The position numbers and the translations under genes are program-made. Shown piece by piece: positions 24,410 through 30,839 of a stretch of 40,304 nt of DNA. The stretch lies in the NCBI GenBank assembly GCA_016342355.1, contig JAEINP010000044.1:1-40304 (forward strand). Reading direction: 5' to 3'. The notes under the pieces are model-generated. The model searched no databases. It had not been told where the DNA came from and saw only the letters and a list, made by a program, of their open reading frames with translations. Origin of the DNA: Desulfatibacillum sp. GTDB taxonomy: Bacteria > Desulfobacterota > Desulfobacteria > Desulfobacterales > Desulfatibacillaceae. How positions within the stretch are numbered: the first letter of the stretch is position 1; every line of letters begins with the position of its first letter.

Positions 24410-25021
24410 ATGGAAGACCTGACGGAAAAGCAAAGGCTGGTTTTCGATTACATCATGGAATATACGGCAAACTACGGATATCCCCCTACTGTGCGGGATC
24501 TTTGCGACGAGTTGGGATTCAGGTCCCCCAACACCGCCCACTTCCACTTGAAGGGGCTCAAGGACAAGGGATACATCCAGGTGGCCAAGGGCAAGAACCG
24601 GGGTATTACGGTTCTCCGGGTTCCACCGGGTTCGGGCAACCGCATTCCCCTTGTGGGGCGGATTGCTGCGGGAGCGCCTATTCTCGCGGTGGAAAACGTC
24701 ATGGATACCCTGGATGTGGACCGGTCCTTTTTCGGATCTTCGGACGCCTTTTCCGTGCGGGTGGAAGGGGACTCCATGATTGAAGCCCATATTGAGGACG
24801 GGGATTATGTGGTTATCAGGCCCACGTCCACCCCCAGGAACGGCGACATTGTGGCTGCAATGGTGGGGGATGATGTCACCCTGAAGTTTTTCCACAGGGA
24901 TGGAAGCCGAATTGAGTTGCGCCCCGCCAACGCGAAATACAAGTCCTATTTTTTCACCGAAGAGGATTTTATTGATGTGCGTGTGCTGGGCGTTATGGCT
25001 GGTTTGGTACGGAGAGTATAG
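24410..25021 (+). CDS. lexA: LexA repressor
   Basis: The protein has 203 residues. The N-terminal winged helix reads LTEKQRLVFDYIMEY, PPTVRDLCDELGFRSPNTAHFHLKGL near 25-50 and KGYIQVAKGKNRGI. The autocleavage site is A87-G88 (IAAGAPI). The Ser-Lys dyad is S122 (VEGDSMIE) and K159 (VTLKFF). All residues needed for RecA-stimulated self-cleavage are therefore present. The gene follows the small membrane protein by 10 bp and is followed after 3 bp by the OB-fold gene, so the three are probably one transcript under the boxes at 24017-24055. Confidence 0.97.
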   Translation: MEDLTEKQRLVFDYIMEYTANYGYPPTVRDLCDELGFRSPNTAHFHLKGLKDKGYIQVAKGKNRGITVLRVPPGSGNRIPLVGRIAAGAPILAVENVMDTLDVDRSFFGSSDAFSVRVEGDSMIEAHIEDGDYVVIRPTSTPRNGDIVAAMVGDDVTLKFFHRDGSRIELRPANAKYKSYFFTEEDFIDVRVLGVMAGLVRRV

Positions 25022-25024
25022 CCT

Positions 25025-25351
25025 GTGGAACCGGAAGTCTGGGAAAAGGGTTGCCTGGAAAGCGACCGGATCCGGTGGTGCGATGACGGTCGGTATGTAA
25101 AGGCTTGCGGGAGAGTTATTATTATCCACACGCCGCCCACAAAAAGCGGCAAACGGGTCATGTTTATCACCCTGGAGGATGCCAGGGGGTTGTTTGACGT
25201 GACAGTGTTTGAAAATGTAAGCAGGCGCTGCGCAAAAATTGTATTATCCCACTCCATTTTGGTGGTGGAAGGGGTGGTCAACCGTTTTGGCCTGCGCGGC
25301 GTTTCAATATTGGCGAAAAATATTCGCGCTCCCAGGAGCGCGTCCGAATAG
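25025..25351 (+). CDS. Stand-alone OB-fold protein resembling the C-terminus of DnaE2
   Basis: The protein has 108 residues and a GTG start three bases after the lexA stop. Residues about 20-95 form one OB (tRNA-anti type) fold: YVKACGRVIIIHTPPTKSGK, VMFITLEDARGLFDVTVFE, then ILVVEGVVNRFG. The VxFxTLEDxxGLxxVxVFE string is that of the C-terminal OB domain in error-prone DnaE2 polymerases, which are SOS-induced in many bacteria. No polymerase body (PHP, palm, fingers) or imuA/imuB is encoded nearby. It could be a split or vestigial part of a DnaE2 system, or an independent single-strand DNA-binding accessory. Direct coupling to lexA supports DNA-damage control. Confidence 0.75.
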   Translation: MEPEVWEKGCLESDRIRWCDDGRYVKACGRVIIIHTPPTKSGKRVMFITLEDARGLFDVTVFENVSRRCAKIVLSHSILVVEGVVNRFGLRGVSILAKNIRAPRSASE

Positions 25352-25469
25352 CCGGGGAATTTCAGGCCAACCGTATTGATTCCACTTCATTACGGCTCAA
25401 CACCCAAGCGTATTATCCATTCTTGATCACCCAGATCACCCACTTTGCCAATGGCCTGCAATTTCCCGG
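25352..25469. repeat. Inverted repeat, 17-bp arms
   Basis: CCGGGGAATTTCAGGCC (25352-25368) pairs with GGCCTGCAATTTCCCGG (25453-25469), matching at 15 of 17 positions over an 84-nt interior. The left arm begins directly after the OB-gene stop. The right arm is followed by a T-rich stretch, so it may act as a long-loop terminator or be a small mobile remnant. Confidence 0.55.
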
Positions 25470-25501
25470 TTTCCCTTTTTTTAGCGCAATCGTTTTCAGA
25501 G

Positions 25502-25540
25502 CCAAACAAAGGCGCCTGTTGCCTTCTCTTGTTTGGTTTT
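25502..25540 (+). terminator. Hairpin, possible terminator of the SOS cassette
   Basis: The stem CCAAACAA-AGGC / GCCT-tctc-TTGTTTGG has a 7-nt loop and is followed by TTTT. The T-run is short, so terminator strength is uncertain. Confidence 0.45.
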
Positions 25541-25548
25541 GGCCATTG

Positions 25549-25686
25549 ATACCAAATTGCTGTTCGAATTGGGGGGGCACGATCTTTATCTCAACTATTC
25601 AAATTTATTAGCTGTTATCGTTGCTTCAAGAGATAAGAGTCGTGTCCCCCTAATTCGAATCTACTTTTGTGAACGCAACTTGGTAT
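25549..25686. mobile_element. MITE-like palindromic element (138 bp)
   Basis: The two ends are ATACCAAATTGC and GCAACTTGGTAT, near-perfect inverted repeats. Inside these come a second pair, TTCGAATTGGGGGGGCACGA and TCGTGTCCCCCTAATTCGAA, and then TCTTTATCTC against GAGATAAGA. Together they fold into one long hairpin with a central AT-rich loop. There is no coding capacity. It resembles a small non-autonomous inverted-repeat element; the family is unknown. No short target duplication is obvious. Confidence 0.55.
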
Positions 25687-25713
25687 GAATACTTGCTGCA
25701 AAGACTTGTCATC

Positions 25714-26598
25714 ATGATACACATCGGAATTGCTGGTTGGACCCATGTTTCTCTGCATGGGAAGGGCGGATTTTATCCCCAGGGTATTTTACCCGGGGAC
25801 CGTCTTAACCATTACGGAAAGGCCTTTTCCATTGTGGAAGCGGCGTCCACTTTTTTCGAGATTCCGTCTGCCGACAAGGTTCAATTGTGGGTGGAAAGGA
25901 GTCCTGCAGAATTGGTTTTTCATTTCCAGGCGCCCGCTATGCTAATGGGGTATCCGGTTGCACCTAAAAGTTTGCCCGGAATTATCGCCAGGGAACTTGG
26001 GCGTGATATGTTGGATTCCGGCCAGATAAAATCTTTTCCTCGGGAAGTAACGGAAATGGCGTTTGACATGTTCATTGCCAGCCTTCGTCCGGTACGGGAC
26101 GCCGGTAAGATGGGGGCGGTGATTTACCGATTTCCAGCGTGGTTCGCGCCTGTCCGTGAATCTTATGCCTACCTGGACATGGTTTATGAAAAGACATGGG
26201 GTCTCTGTTCGGCTGTGGAGTTTCAGCATGCAGGCTGGCTAATTCAACCGGGCATGGGCCAGGCCATAGCCTTTTTAAAACAGCGGAAAATGGCCTTTAT
26301 TGCTTCCGATTCCCACAATATTCGGGGGTTTCAAGGGCCGGGGGCCTTGACAGCGCCCTTCGCCTACGTGCGCTTTGGCGGTAGAAAAAAAGGGCAAAGG
26401 TTTCTTTATAGCCAAAGGGATTTGACGCCGTGGGTGTACCGGGTGTTACGGGCAGACAGCAAGGTCAAGGATGTGTATGTTTTGTTTGCCAGTCGCCAGG
26501 GCATGGACTCTGTGCTGAATGCCCGATTGTTCCGTACAATGCTTAAAATGGAAGGTGGAGAAGGTTCTGTTAAAAGCCAAAGGCAGGCAGTGGATTGA
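25714..26598 (+). CDS. DUF72 family protein
   Basis: The protein has 294 residues from the ATG at 25714. It begins with the family's typical IHIGIAGWTHVSLHGKGGFYP and continues with ASTFFEIPSADKVQLWVERSP near 44-64. GAVIYRFPAWFAP near 130-142 and FAYVRFGGRKKGQRF near 217-231 match the usual LLxQFPPxF and xYxRxHG positions. DUF72 proteins are TIM-barrel-like with no settled biochemical role. An in-frame ATG at 25669 would put 15 residues inside the inverted-repeat element, so I reject it. A 10-bp inverted repeat spans the 3' end (26581-26629) and may stop transcription. Confidence 0.85.
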   Translation: MIHIGIAGWTHVSLHGKGGFYPQGILPGDRLNHYGKAFSIVEAASTFFEIPSADKVQLWVERSPAELVFHFQAPAMLMGYPVAPKSLPGIIARELGRDMLDSGQIKSFPREVTEMAFDMFIASLRPVRDAGKMGAVIYRFPAWFAPVRESYAYLDMVYEKTWGLCSAVEFQHAGWLIQPGMGQAIAFLKQRKMAFIASDSHNIRGFQGPGALTAPFAYVRFGGRKKGQRFLYSQRDLTPWVYRVLRADSKVKDVYVLFASRQGMDSVLNARLFRTMLKMEGGEGSVKSQRQAVD

Positions 26599-26629
26599 CT
26601 GGCTTGAGTCAGGGTCCTTCTGCCTGCCT
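26581..26629. terminator. Hairpin at the end of the DUF72 gene
   Basis: AGGCAGGCAG (26581-26590) and CTGCCTGCCT (26620-26629) form a perfect 10-bp stem with a 29-nt loop between converging genes. The tail CTTTA is poor in T, so this is only a probable terminator. Confidence 0.45.
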
Positions 26630-26661
26630 CTTTACGGGCAAAGGCGGCGTATCGGCCTTAA

Positions 26662-28848
26662 TCATTCTTTTTCGCTATCCAGAAAAGCCCGGTATTCGCA
26701 CATGCCGGAAAGGGCTTTGACCGCTCTTTCTGGGGTTTCGAAAAATACATCGGAATAGCGGCATTCGGGAATGTGGACCACAGTGCCTGCGCCTTCAGGC
26801 CTGCCCAGGCGGACGCCAATGAACGGTTTTTGATATTGATCCATTAATTGGGCCAAATGGAGCACGAATTTGTCCTCTGTATCGCATAACACCTGATGCA
26901 TGGCCTTTAATTCGGCCGGGTCTGCGTTTTTATCGGTACTGAGGGTACTGTCAATCAAACGCAAAAAGCTGTTTTTGCGTCCTACAATACCCAAAACCAG
27001 CACTGCGTCGCACCCGTCCCATCGCGCCAGTTCGTCCGCCACCTCAAAGAACAATTGGGGATTGTTTTCGCCCACCAAGTCTATGGGGTTGGAGCGGCTC
27101 CAGAACGGAGGAAGAATTTTGTCGATTTTTTGGATAATATCCTCCGCCAGGGGGGGGACCTCCAGGCGCCAGCGATTGCAAAGATCGGCGGTTACAACGC
27201 CCCACCCTCCACCCAGGGTCATGATGGCCACCCTGTTTCCCTTGGGCAGAGGCAGGGATGAGAATACGGCTGACAAGTCCAGGAGATCCATGGGTTTTTC
27301 CACGGAGACCACCCCGGCCTGATGGCAGGCGGCATCAAATACCTTAATATTGGAGGCCATGGCCCCGGTATGACTGGCGGCGGCTTTGCCTCCCGCCTCG
27401 GTGCGGCCTCCCTTGAGCACGATAACCGGTTTGATGCGACCAAGGCGGCGGGCGCTTTCGTAAAAACGGCGCCCGTTTTTAACGCTTTCCATGTACAGGA
27501 CCACGGTTTTAGTCACGTCATCCACTTCAAAGGCTTCCAAACCGTCCTCAATGGAGATCATGGCTTCATTGCCTGACCCGCAAAAGGCGCGGATTCCGAT
27601 CCCTTGTTCCAGGGCAAAACCCATCAGCTGGCCCCCCATGTTGCCTGACTGGGAGATGAAAGCCGTGCTGCCGGGTTCCGGGCGTATATGCGCTCCCGTG
27701 CAATAAAAGTGGGCGTGAGGGTTGTTAATCCCCATGGTATTGGGGCCAAGAATGACAATCCCGCATTCCCGGGCCTTGGCGACCAACTCTCTTTCCATGG
27801 CCTTGCCTTCGGGGCCGGTTTCTCCGTAACCCGATGAAATCACCAGGACGTGTTTGATTCCCTTGGCTTGGAATTCCGGAAACATGCCAGCCACAAAGGC
27901 TGCGGGGATGGTCATAACAGCCAAGTCCACATCGCCCGGGATTTCCGATACATCTTTATACACGCGCCTCCCAAGGATCGTTCCTCCTTTGGGATTGACC
28001 AGATGGAGTTTTCCTCCAAAATCGCCCCCTAAAATGCAGGTGGCGATGGAAAAACCCCATTTGCCTAACTTGCCGCTCGCTCCAACCAGGGCAACGGAAC
28101 GGGGAGTGAAAAAGCGCGATACATCCTCCGGCGGAATATGCGGTGGGTAGGCGGTCGCACCCTGGTTGGGTTTAAGCACCACCAGGGCGTCCACAGCTAC
28201 TAGGTTGCCGTCGGTTCTGACTTTGAGTGGGTTGATATCCACTTCCGCCACTTGGGGATGGTCCTGCACAAGCCTGGATAGGCCAGCCAGGGTTTTGATG
28301 ATGGCTTTTTGATCCACCGGGGCTTGTCCGCGGAAGGCGCCAAGCAACTTTTGGGCCTTGATTTCACCTGGCACGCTCGCAATGTCCTTTTCGGAACAGG
28401 GCGCCAGGCGAAAGACCACGTCTTCCAGGGCTTCCGTAAAAATACCGCCCAGGCCAAACATGATCACAGGGCCGAAAACCGGATCTGTAAAAAGCCCGGC
28501 CACCAACTCCCTGTCCCCTGTCACCAAAGGCTGGATTAAAAAACCTTCCAAGGCCTGACCGGCATTTTTCTGCATAATTGCGGCCGCCTGAAGTACGGCG
28601 TCCCGGGTGGCAAGACCCACGGCCACAAGGCCCATTTCCGTCTTGTGGGTGAGAGTTTGCCCCAGGCCTTTGAGGACAACGGGAAAGCCGGTCTCAGCCG
28701 CCATTTCAGCGGCTTGTTCCGGGCTGTTGGCGATTTTCTCTTCCACCACTGGAACCCCGTAAGCGGAGAGCAGGGTTTTGGACTCGGATTCGGTCAAAGT
28801 TTTACGGCCTGTTGATAAGGCTTGTTGGATGATGGGATGCTGATTCAC
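26662..28848 (-). CDS. ADP-forming acyl-CoA synthetase (fused beta-alpha type)
   Basis: The protein has 728 residues. It starts with an ATP-grasp half (LTESESKTLLSAYGVPVVEE, GFPVVLKGLG, VIMFGLGGIFTEAL, VAEVDINPL). From about 240 follows a CoA-binding Rossmann domain (RSVALVGASGKLGKWG, VNPKGGTILGRRVY). The succinyl-CoA-synthetase alpha-like part carries the phospho-histidine in AASHTGAMAS near 485-494. It should interconvert acyl-CoA + ADP + Pi with acid + ATP + CoA. The beta-alpha order is the reverse of E. coli YfiQ/Pat, and there is no acetyltransferase domain. I chose the GTG at 28848 because AGGAGG lies five bases upstream; two in-frame ATGs a few codons earlier have no such signal. Confidence 0.92.
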   Translation of the reverse strand: MNQHPIIQQALSTGRKTLTESESKTLLSAYGVPVVEEKIANSPEQAAEMAAETGFPVVLKGLGQTLTHKTEMGLVAVGLATRDAVLQAAAIMQKNAGQALEGFLIQPLVTGDRELVAGLFTDPVFGPVIMFGLGGIFTEALEDVVFRLAPCSEKDIASVPGEIKAQKLLGAFRGQAPVDQKAIIKTLAGLSRLVQDHPQVAEVDINPLKVRTDGNLVAVDALVVLKPNQGATAYPPHIPPEDVSRFFTPRSVALVGASGKLGKWGFSIATCILGGDFGGKLHLVNPKGGTILGRRVYKDVSEIPGDVDLAVMTIPAAFVAGMFPEFQAKGIKHVLVISSGYGETGPEGKAMERELVAKARECGIVILGPNTMGINNPHAHFYCTGAHIRPEPGSTAFISQSGNMGGQLMGFALEQGIGIRAFCGSGNEAMISIEDGLEAFEVDDVTKTVVLYMESVKNGRRFYESARRLGRIKPVIVLKGGRTEAGGKAAASHTGAMASNIKVFDAACHQAGVVSVEKPMDLLDLSAVFSSLPLPKGNRVAIMTLGGGWGVVTADLCNRWRLEVPPLAEDIIQKIDKILPPFWSRSNPIDLVGENNPQLFFEVADELARWDGCDAVLVLGIVGRKNSFLRLIDSTLSTDKNADPAELKAMHQVLCDTEDKFVLHLAQLMDQYQKPFIGVRLGRPEGAGTVVHIPECRYSDVFFETPERAVKALSGMCEYRAFLDSEKE

Positions 28849-28981
28849 GTTGTCCTCCTGATTCATCTGCATTCAAACATATTTCGCCAAATGGTATGTT
28901 GCAAAAAAAAGACTGGAATCCACTGCGGCCCAAGGGGGAGACAATCGGTTTCTCCTGGCCTTTGCCAACTGCCTATGCTGG

Positions 28982-29953
28982 TCATGCAAGGGTCAATGCC
29001 GTCTGGTGGTAAGCGGTTTCCGTCTGAATAAGTTTGTCCAGGCAGACCCTGATTTCCGAGATCTCAGGTTCTTCCTTTTCCGAAGCGTCCTTCAACGCAC
29101 TGGCCAGAGCGGTCCAGGCTTGGGCGCACTCACCCATGAGTTGGGGCAGCCCCAGGTTTCCGACCTCCGGCAAATAGGCCAGGGCTTCTTCCAGGAAATC
29201 CAGGTACATAAGCCGAAATCCGCCGCCGCCGGTGCCCCTTTTTTCGAAAACCTGGTAGGCAAATCGGAACGCCCACTGCCAGTCGGCGAAACCCGCCCAC
29301 AGATCCAGTTCCTTGATGAACATATTGAGGCCTGCTACGCCCTGGACCGGCCATGCCGGGTCCATAATGACCCGGCTGTTGAAGATAATGGCTTCCCGGA
29401 TGGCCTTGGCCATGTCAGGCGGAGGCGTCATGGATTCCGGGGCCATGCAATTGCCTTTGACGTTAAAAAAGGCGTCCCCGCAAAAGCGGGCCTTGGCGAT
29501 GTCTTCAAAAGCGACTTCTATGAGGTCAGGCCTTTCCGTATCAGTTACCAGAAAGACCTGCTTTTCAAGGTCGTAGCCCCAGGCAGTAATGACATGTCCT
29601 GGAAAATGCGTACTGGATTGGTAATAAGGCAGGTGGAAAATATCGGTTTGAATGATGGCAGGATGTCCAGCATCCAAAATGTTCATAAGGTCTTTTTGGC
29701 TTTGCTCCGGAGTCTCATACTTATTCCACGGCAAAGGCGCGTTGATTCGAATGAAAAACTGTTCCTCCAAGTCCGCAGACCGGACGTGAATCATGCGGGA
29801 GGGACTTTTGCTTTTAATATACCAGACGCCCAGGCCGGCTCCCAGGCCAAAGCACATGGCCTCGGTCCATCCCAGTCCGTGGTGTGCGGCCAGGTTGCGC
29901 AGGCCGCTGCTGGCGCAGTGACGACCGGGGATATTAAGCGGTTGTATCAACAC
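28982..29953 (-). CDS. BtrH-like N-terminal domain protein with DUF4872-like C-terminus
   Basis: The protein has 323 residues. GRHCASSGLRNLAAHHGLGWTE at about 10-31 is the conserved start of BtrH_N proteins, with C13 in the expected papain-like nucleophile position. MCFGLGAGLGVWY and later HFPGHVITAWGYD near 119-131 supply the likely His. BtrH in butirosin biosynthesis transfers a gamma-glutamyl-type acyl group from a carrier protein. The C-terminal third, with YLDFLEEA and MGECAQAWTALASAL, matches the DUF4872 pattern. The start is GTG with AGGAGG seven bases upstream. The gene lies 133 bp upstream of the acyl-CoA synthetase on the same strand and may share its transcript. No carrier protein or NRPS gene is in sight. 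Confidence 0.78.
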   Translation of the reverse strand: MLIQPLNIPGRHCASSGLRNLAAHHGLGWTEAMCFGLGAGLGVWYIKSKSPSRMIHVRSADLEEQFFIRINAPLPWNKYETPEQSQKDLMNILDAGHPAIIQTDIFHLPYYQSSTHFPGHVITAWGYDLEKQVFLVTDTERPDLIEVAFEDIAKARFCGDAFFNVKGNCMAPESMTPPPDMAKAIREAIIFNSRVIMDPAWPVQGVAGLNMFIKELDLWAGFADWQWAFRFAYQVFEKRGTGGGGFRLMYLDFLEEALAYLPEVGNLGLPQLMGECAQAWTALASALKDASEKEEPEISEIRVCLDKLIQTETAYHQTALTLA

Positions 29954-30009
29954 GGACTAACCTCCTGATTTGAGAATGAAGAAAGGAAAAGGCCATCGAC
30001 ATTTCGTTC

Positions 30010-30025
30010 GATACCGTACGATATC
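30010..30025 (-). promoter_or_regulatory. Operator-like palindrome upstream of the BtrH-like gene
   Basis: GATACCGTACGATATC is a 16-bp palindrome with one mismatched pair, centred on CGTACG. It overlaps the proposed -10 of the BtrH-like gene, 57 bp from its start. The cognate regulator is unknown and is not encoded alongside. Confidence 0.5.
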
Positions 30026-30092
30026 AAAAACCACTTGCTTTAGGCAAGTCAAATATTGATTCAAGGGCAATATTCCTGGAGCCGACCAACTA

Positions 30093-30131
30093 GTTCATCA
30101 TGGCCGAACAACAAGTTCGGCATGACTGAAC
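30093..30131. repeat. Inverted repeat with 17-nt arms
   Basis: GTTCATCATGGCCGAAC and GTTCGGCATGACTGAAC pair across AACAA with one bulge on each side. There is no T-run. It may be a small palindromic element or mRNA structure. Confidence 0.5.
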
Positions 30132-30366
30132 AAAGGGAGTTCCCGGACACCCTTTTCCTGGAATGTTGCCATGGGGGGCGCCGGTTTTTTGTTTATTCTG
30201 GCTCTTGGTGATTCCCCCCATGCGTATAGGAGACGCCGGGTTTCAAAAAGGGGGGCGAGAGGAAATAATCCTTTTCAAGCAGCCAGGTTTTATGAGAGCA
30301 TATAGTTAAGGATGTGAACTGCATATCTTGTACCAAACCTAATTCACCCACCCGGAGGAAACTATA

Positions 30367-30816
30367 ATGTCTCATGGTTTGAGTGTGATCATCCTGGATG
30401 ACGACCCTTCAGTCTGTTCGGCCATCTCTGAAATAGTGAAGAGCTTTTATACCTGGGGGGATGTGTACGCGTTTACGGACGCGGATGAAGCGACGGACTT
30501 TTGCCAAGCCGAGGAAGCCGGAGTCGCCATTTTTATATTGGATGTTTTTTTACAGGACCGTATGGGGTTTGTTTTCCTGGACAGTATAACAGATAAGTTC
30601 CCTGCCGCCTTTGAGGATACGATAGTCATATCGGGCGAGGCCAGCAAGGAAGTGGTGGATGTGTGTGTGGCTTCGGAAATCACTTATTTGCTGGAAAAAC
30701 CCGTCCGTCCCTACGCACTCCAGATGGCTGTGCGCGCCATTGTGGCCAAGTACATCAAGTTCGCCAAAAAAATCCTGGACGATCCGGTTTTGGCCGCAGC
30801 CGTGGGAAAGATGTAA
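30367..30816 (+). CDS. Single-domain response regulator (receiver only)
   Basis: The protein has 149 residues. The receiver fold is clear: VIILDDDPSV gives the acidic pocket D11-D13. The phospho-acceptor is D59 (IFILDVFL), the switch S89 (VISGEAS) and K111 (LEKPVRPYAL). There is no output domain; the C-terminal 30 residues form a short helix. GGAGG precedes the ATG. It faces the end of the PrkA2 gene and shares no promoter with it. It could relay a phosphate or bind a partner protein. No histidine kinase adjoins it, so its input is unknown. Confidence 0.87.
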   Translation: MSHGLSVIILDDDPSVCSAISEIVKSFYTWGDVYAFTDADEATDFCQAEEAGVAIFILDVFLQDRMGFVFLDSITDKFPAAFEDTIVISGEASKEVVDVCVASEITYLLEKPVRPYALQMAVRAIVAKYIKFAKKILDDPVLAAAVGKM

Positions 30817-30839
30817 TTTCCCAGGCTGTTATATCCGGC

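Larger units (their letters stand above)
29954..30366. other. Intergenic regulatory stretch
   Basis: This stretch has no supported gene. On the minus strand a TTGACT hexamer (30047-30052) and a TTTGAT -10 (30023-30028) with an 18-nt spacer could drive the BtrH-like gene. A palindrome covers the -10. Further right is a 17-nt-arm hairpin at 30093-30131 and a 6-bp stem (AAAGGG/CCCTTT) at 30132-30155. On the plus strand GGAGG precedes the response-regulator gene. Confidence 0.5.

Noticed and set aside
25669-25713. Upstream start of the DUF72 gene
   Set aside because: The 15 extra residues lie in the inverted-repeat element and precede the conserved IHIGIAGWT start.
30193-30375. 60-codon minus-strand frame before the response regulator
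   Set aside because: It lies in a promoter-like intergenic region, with no ribosome binding site and no conserved pattern.
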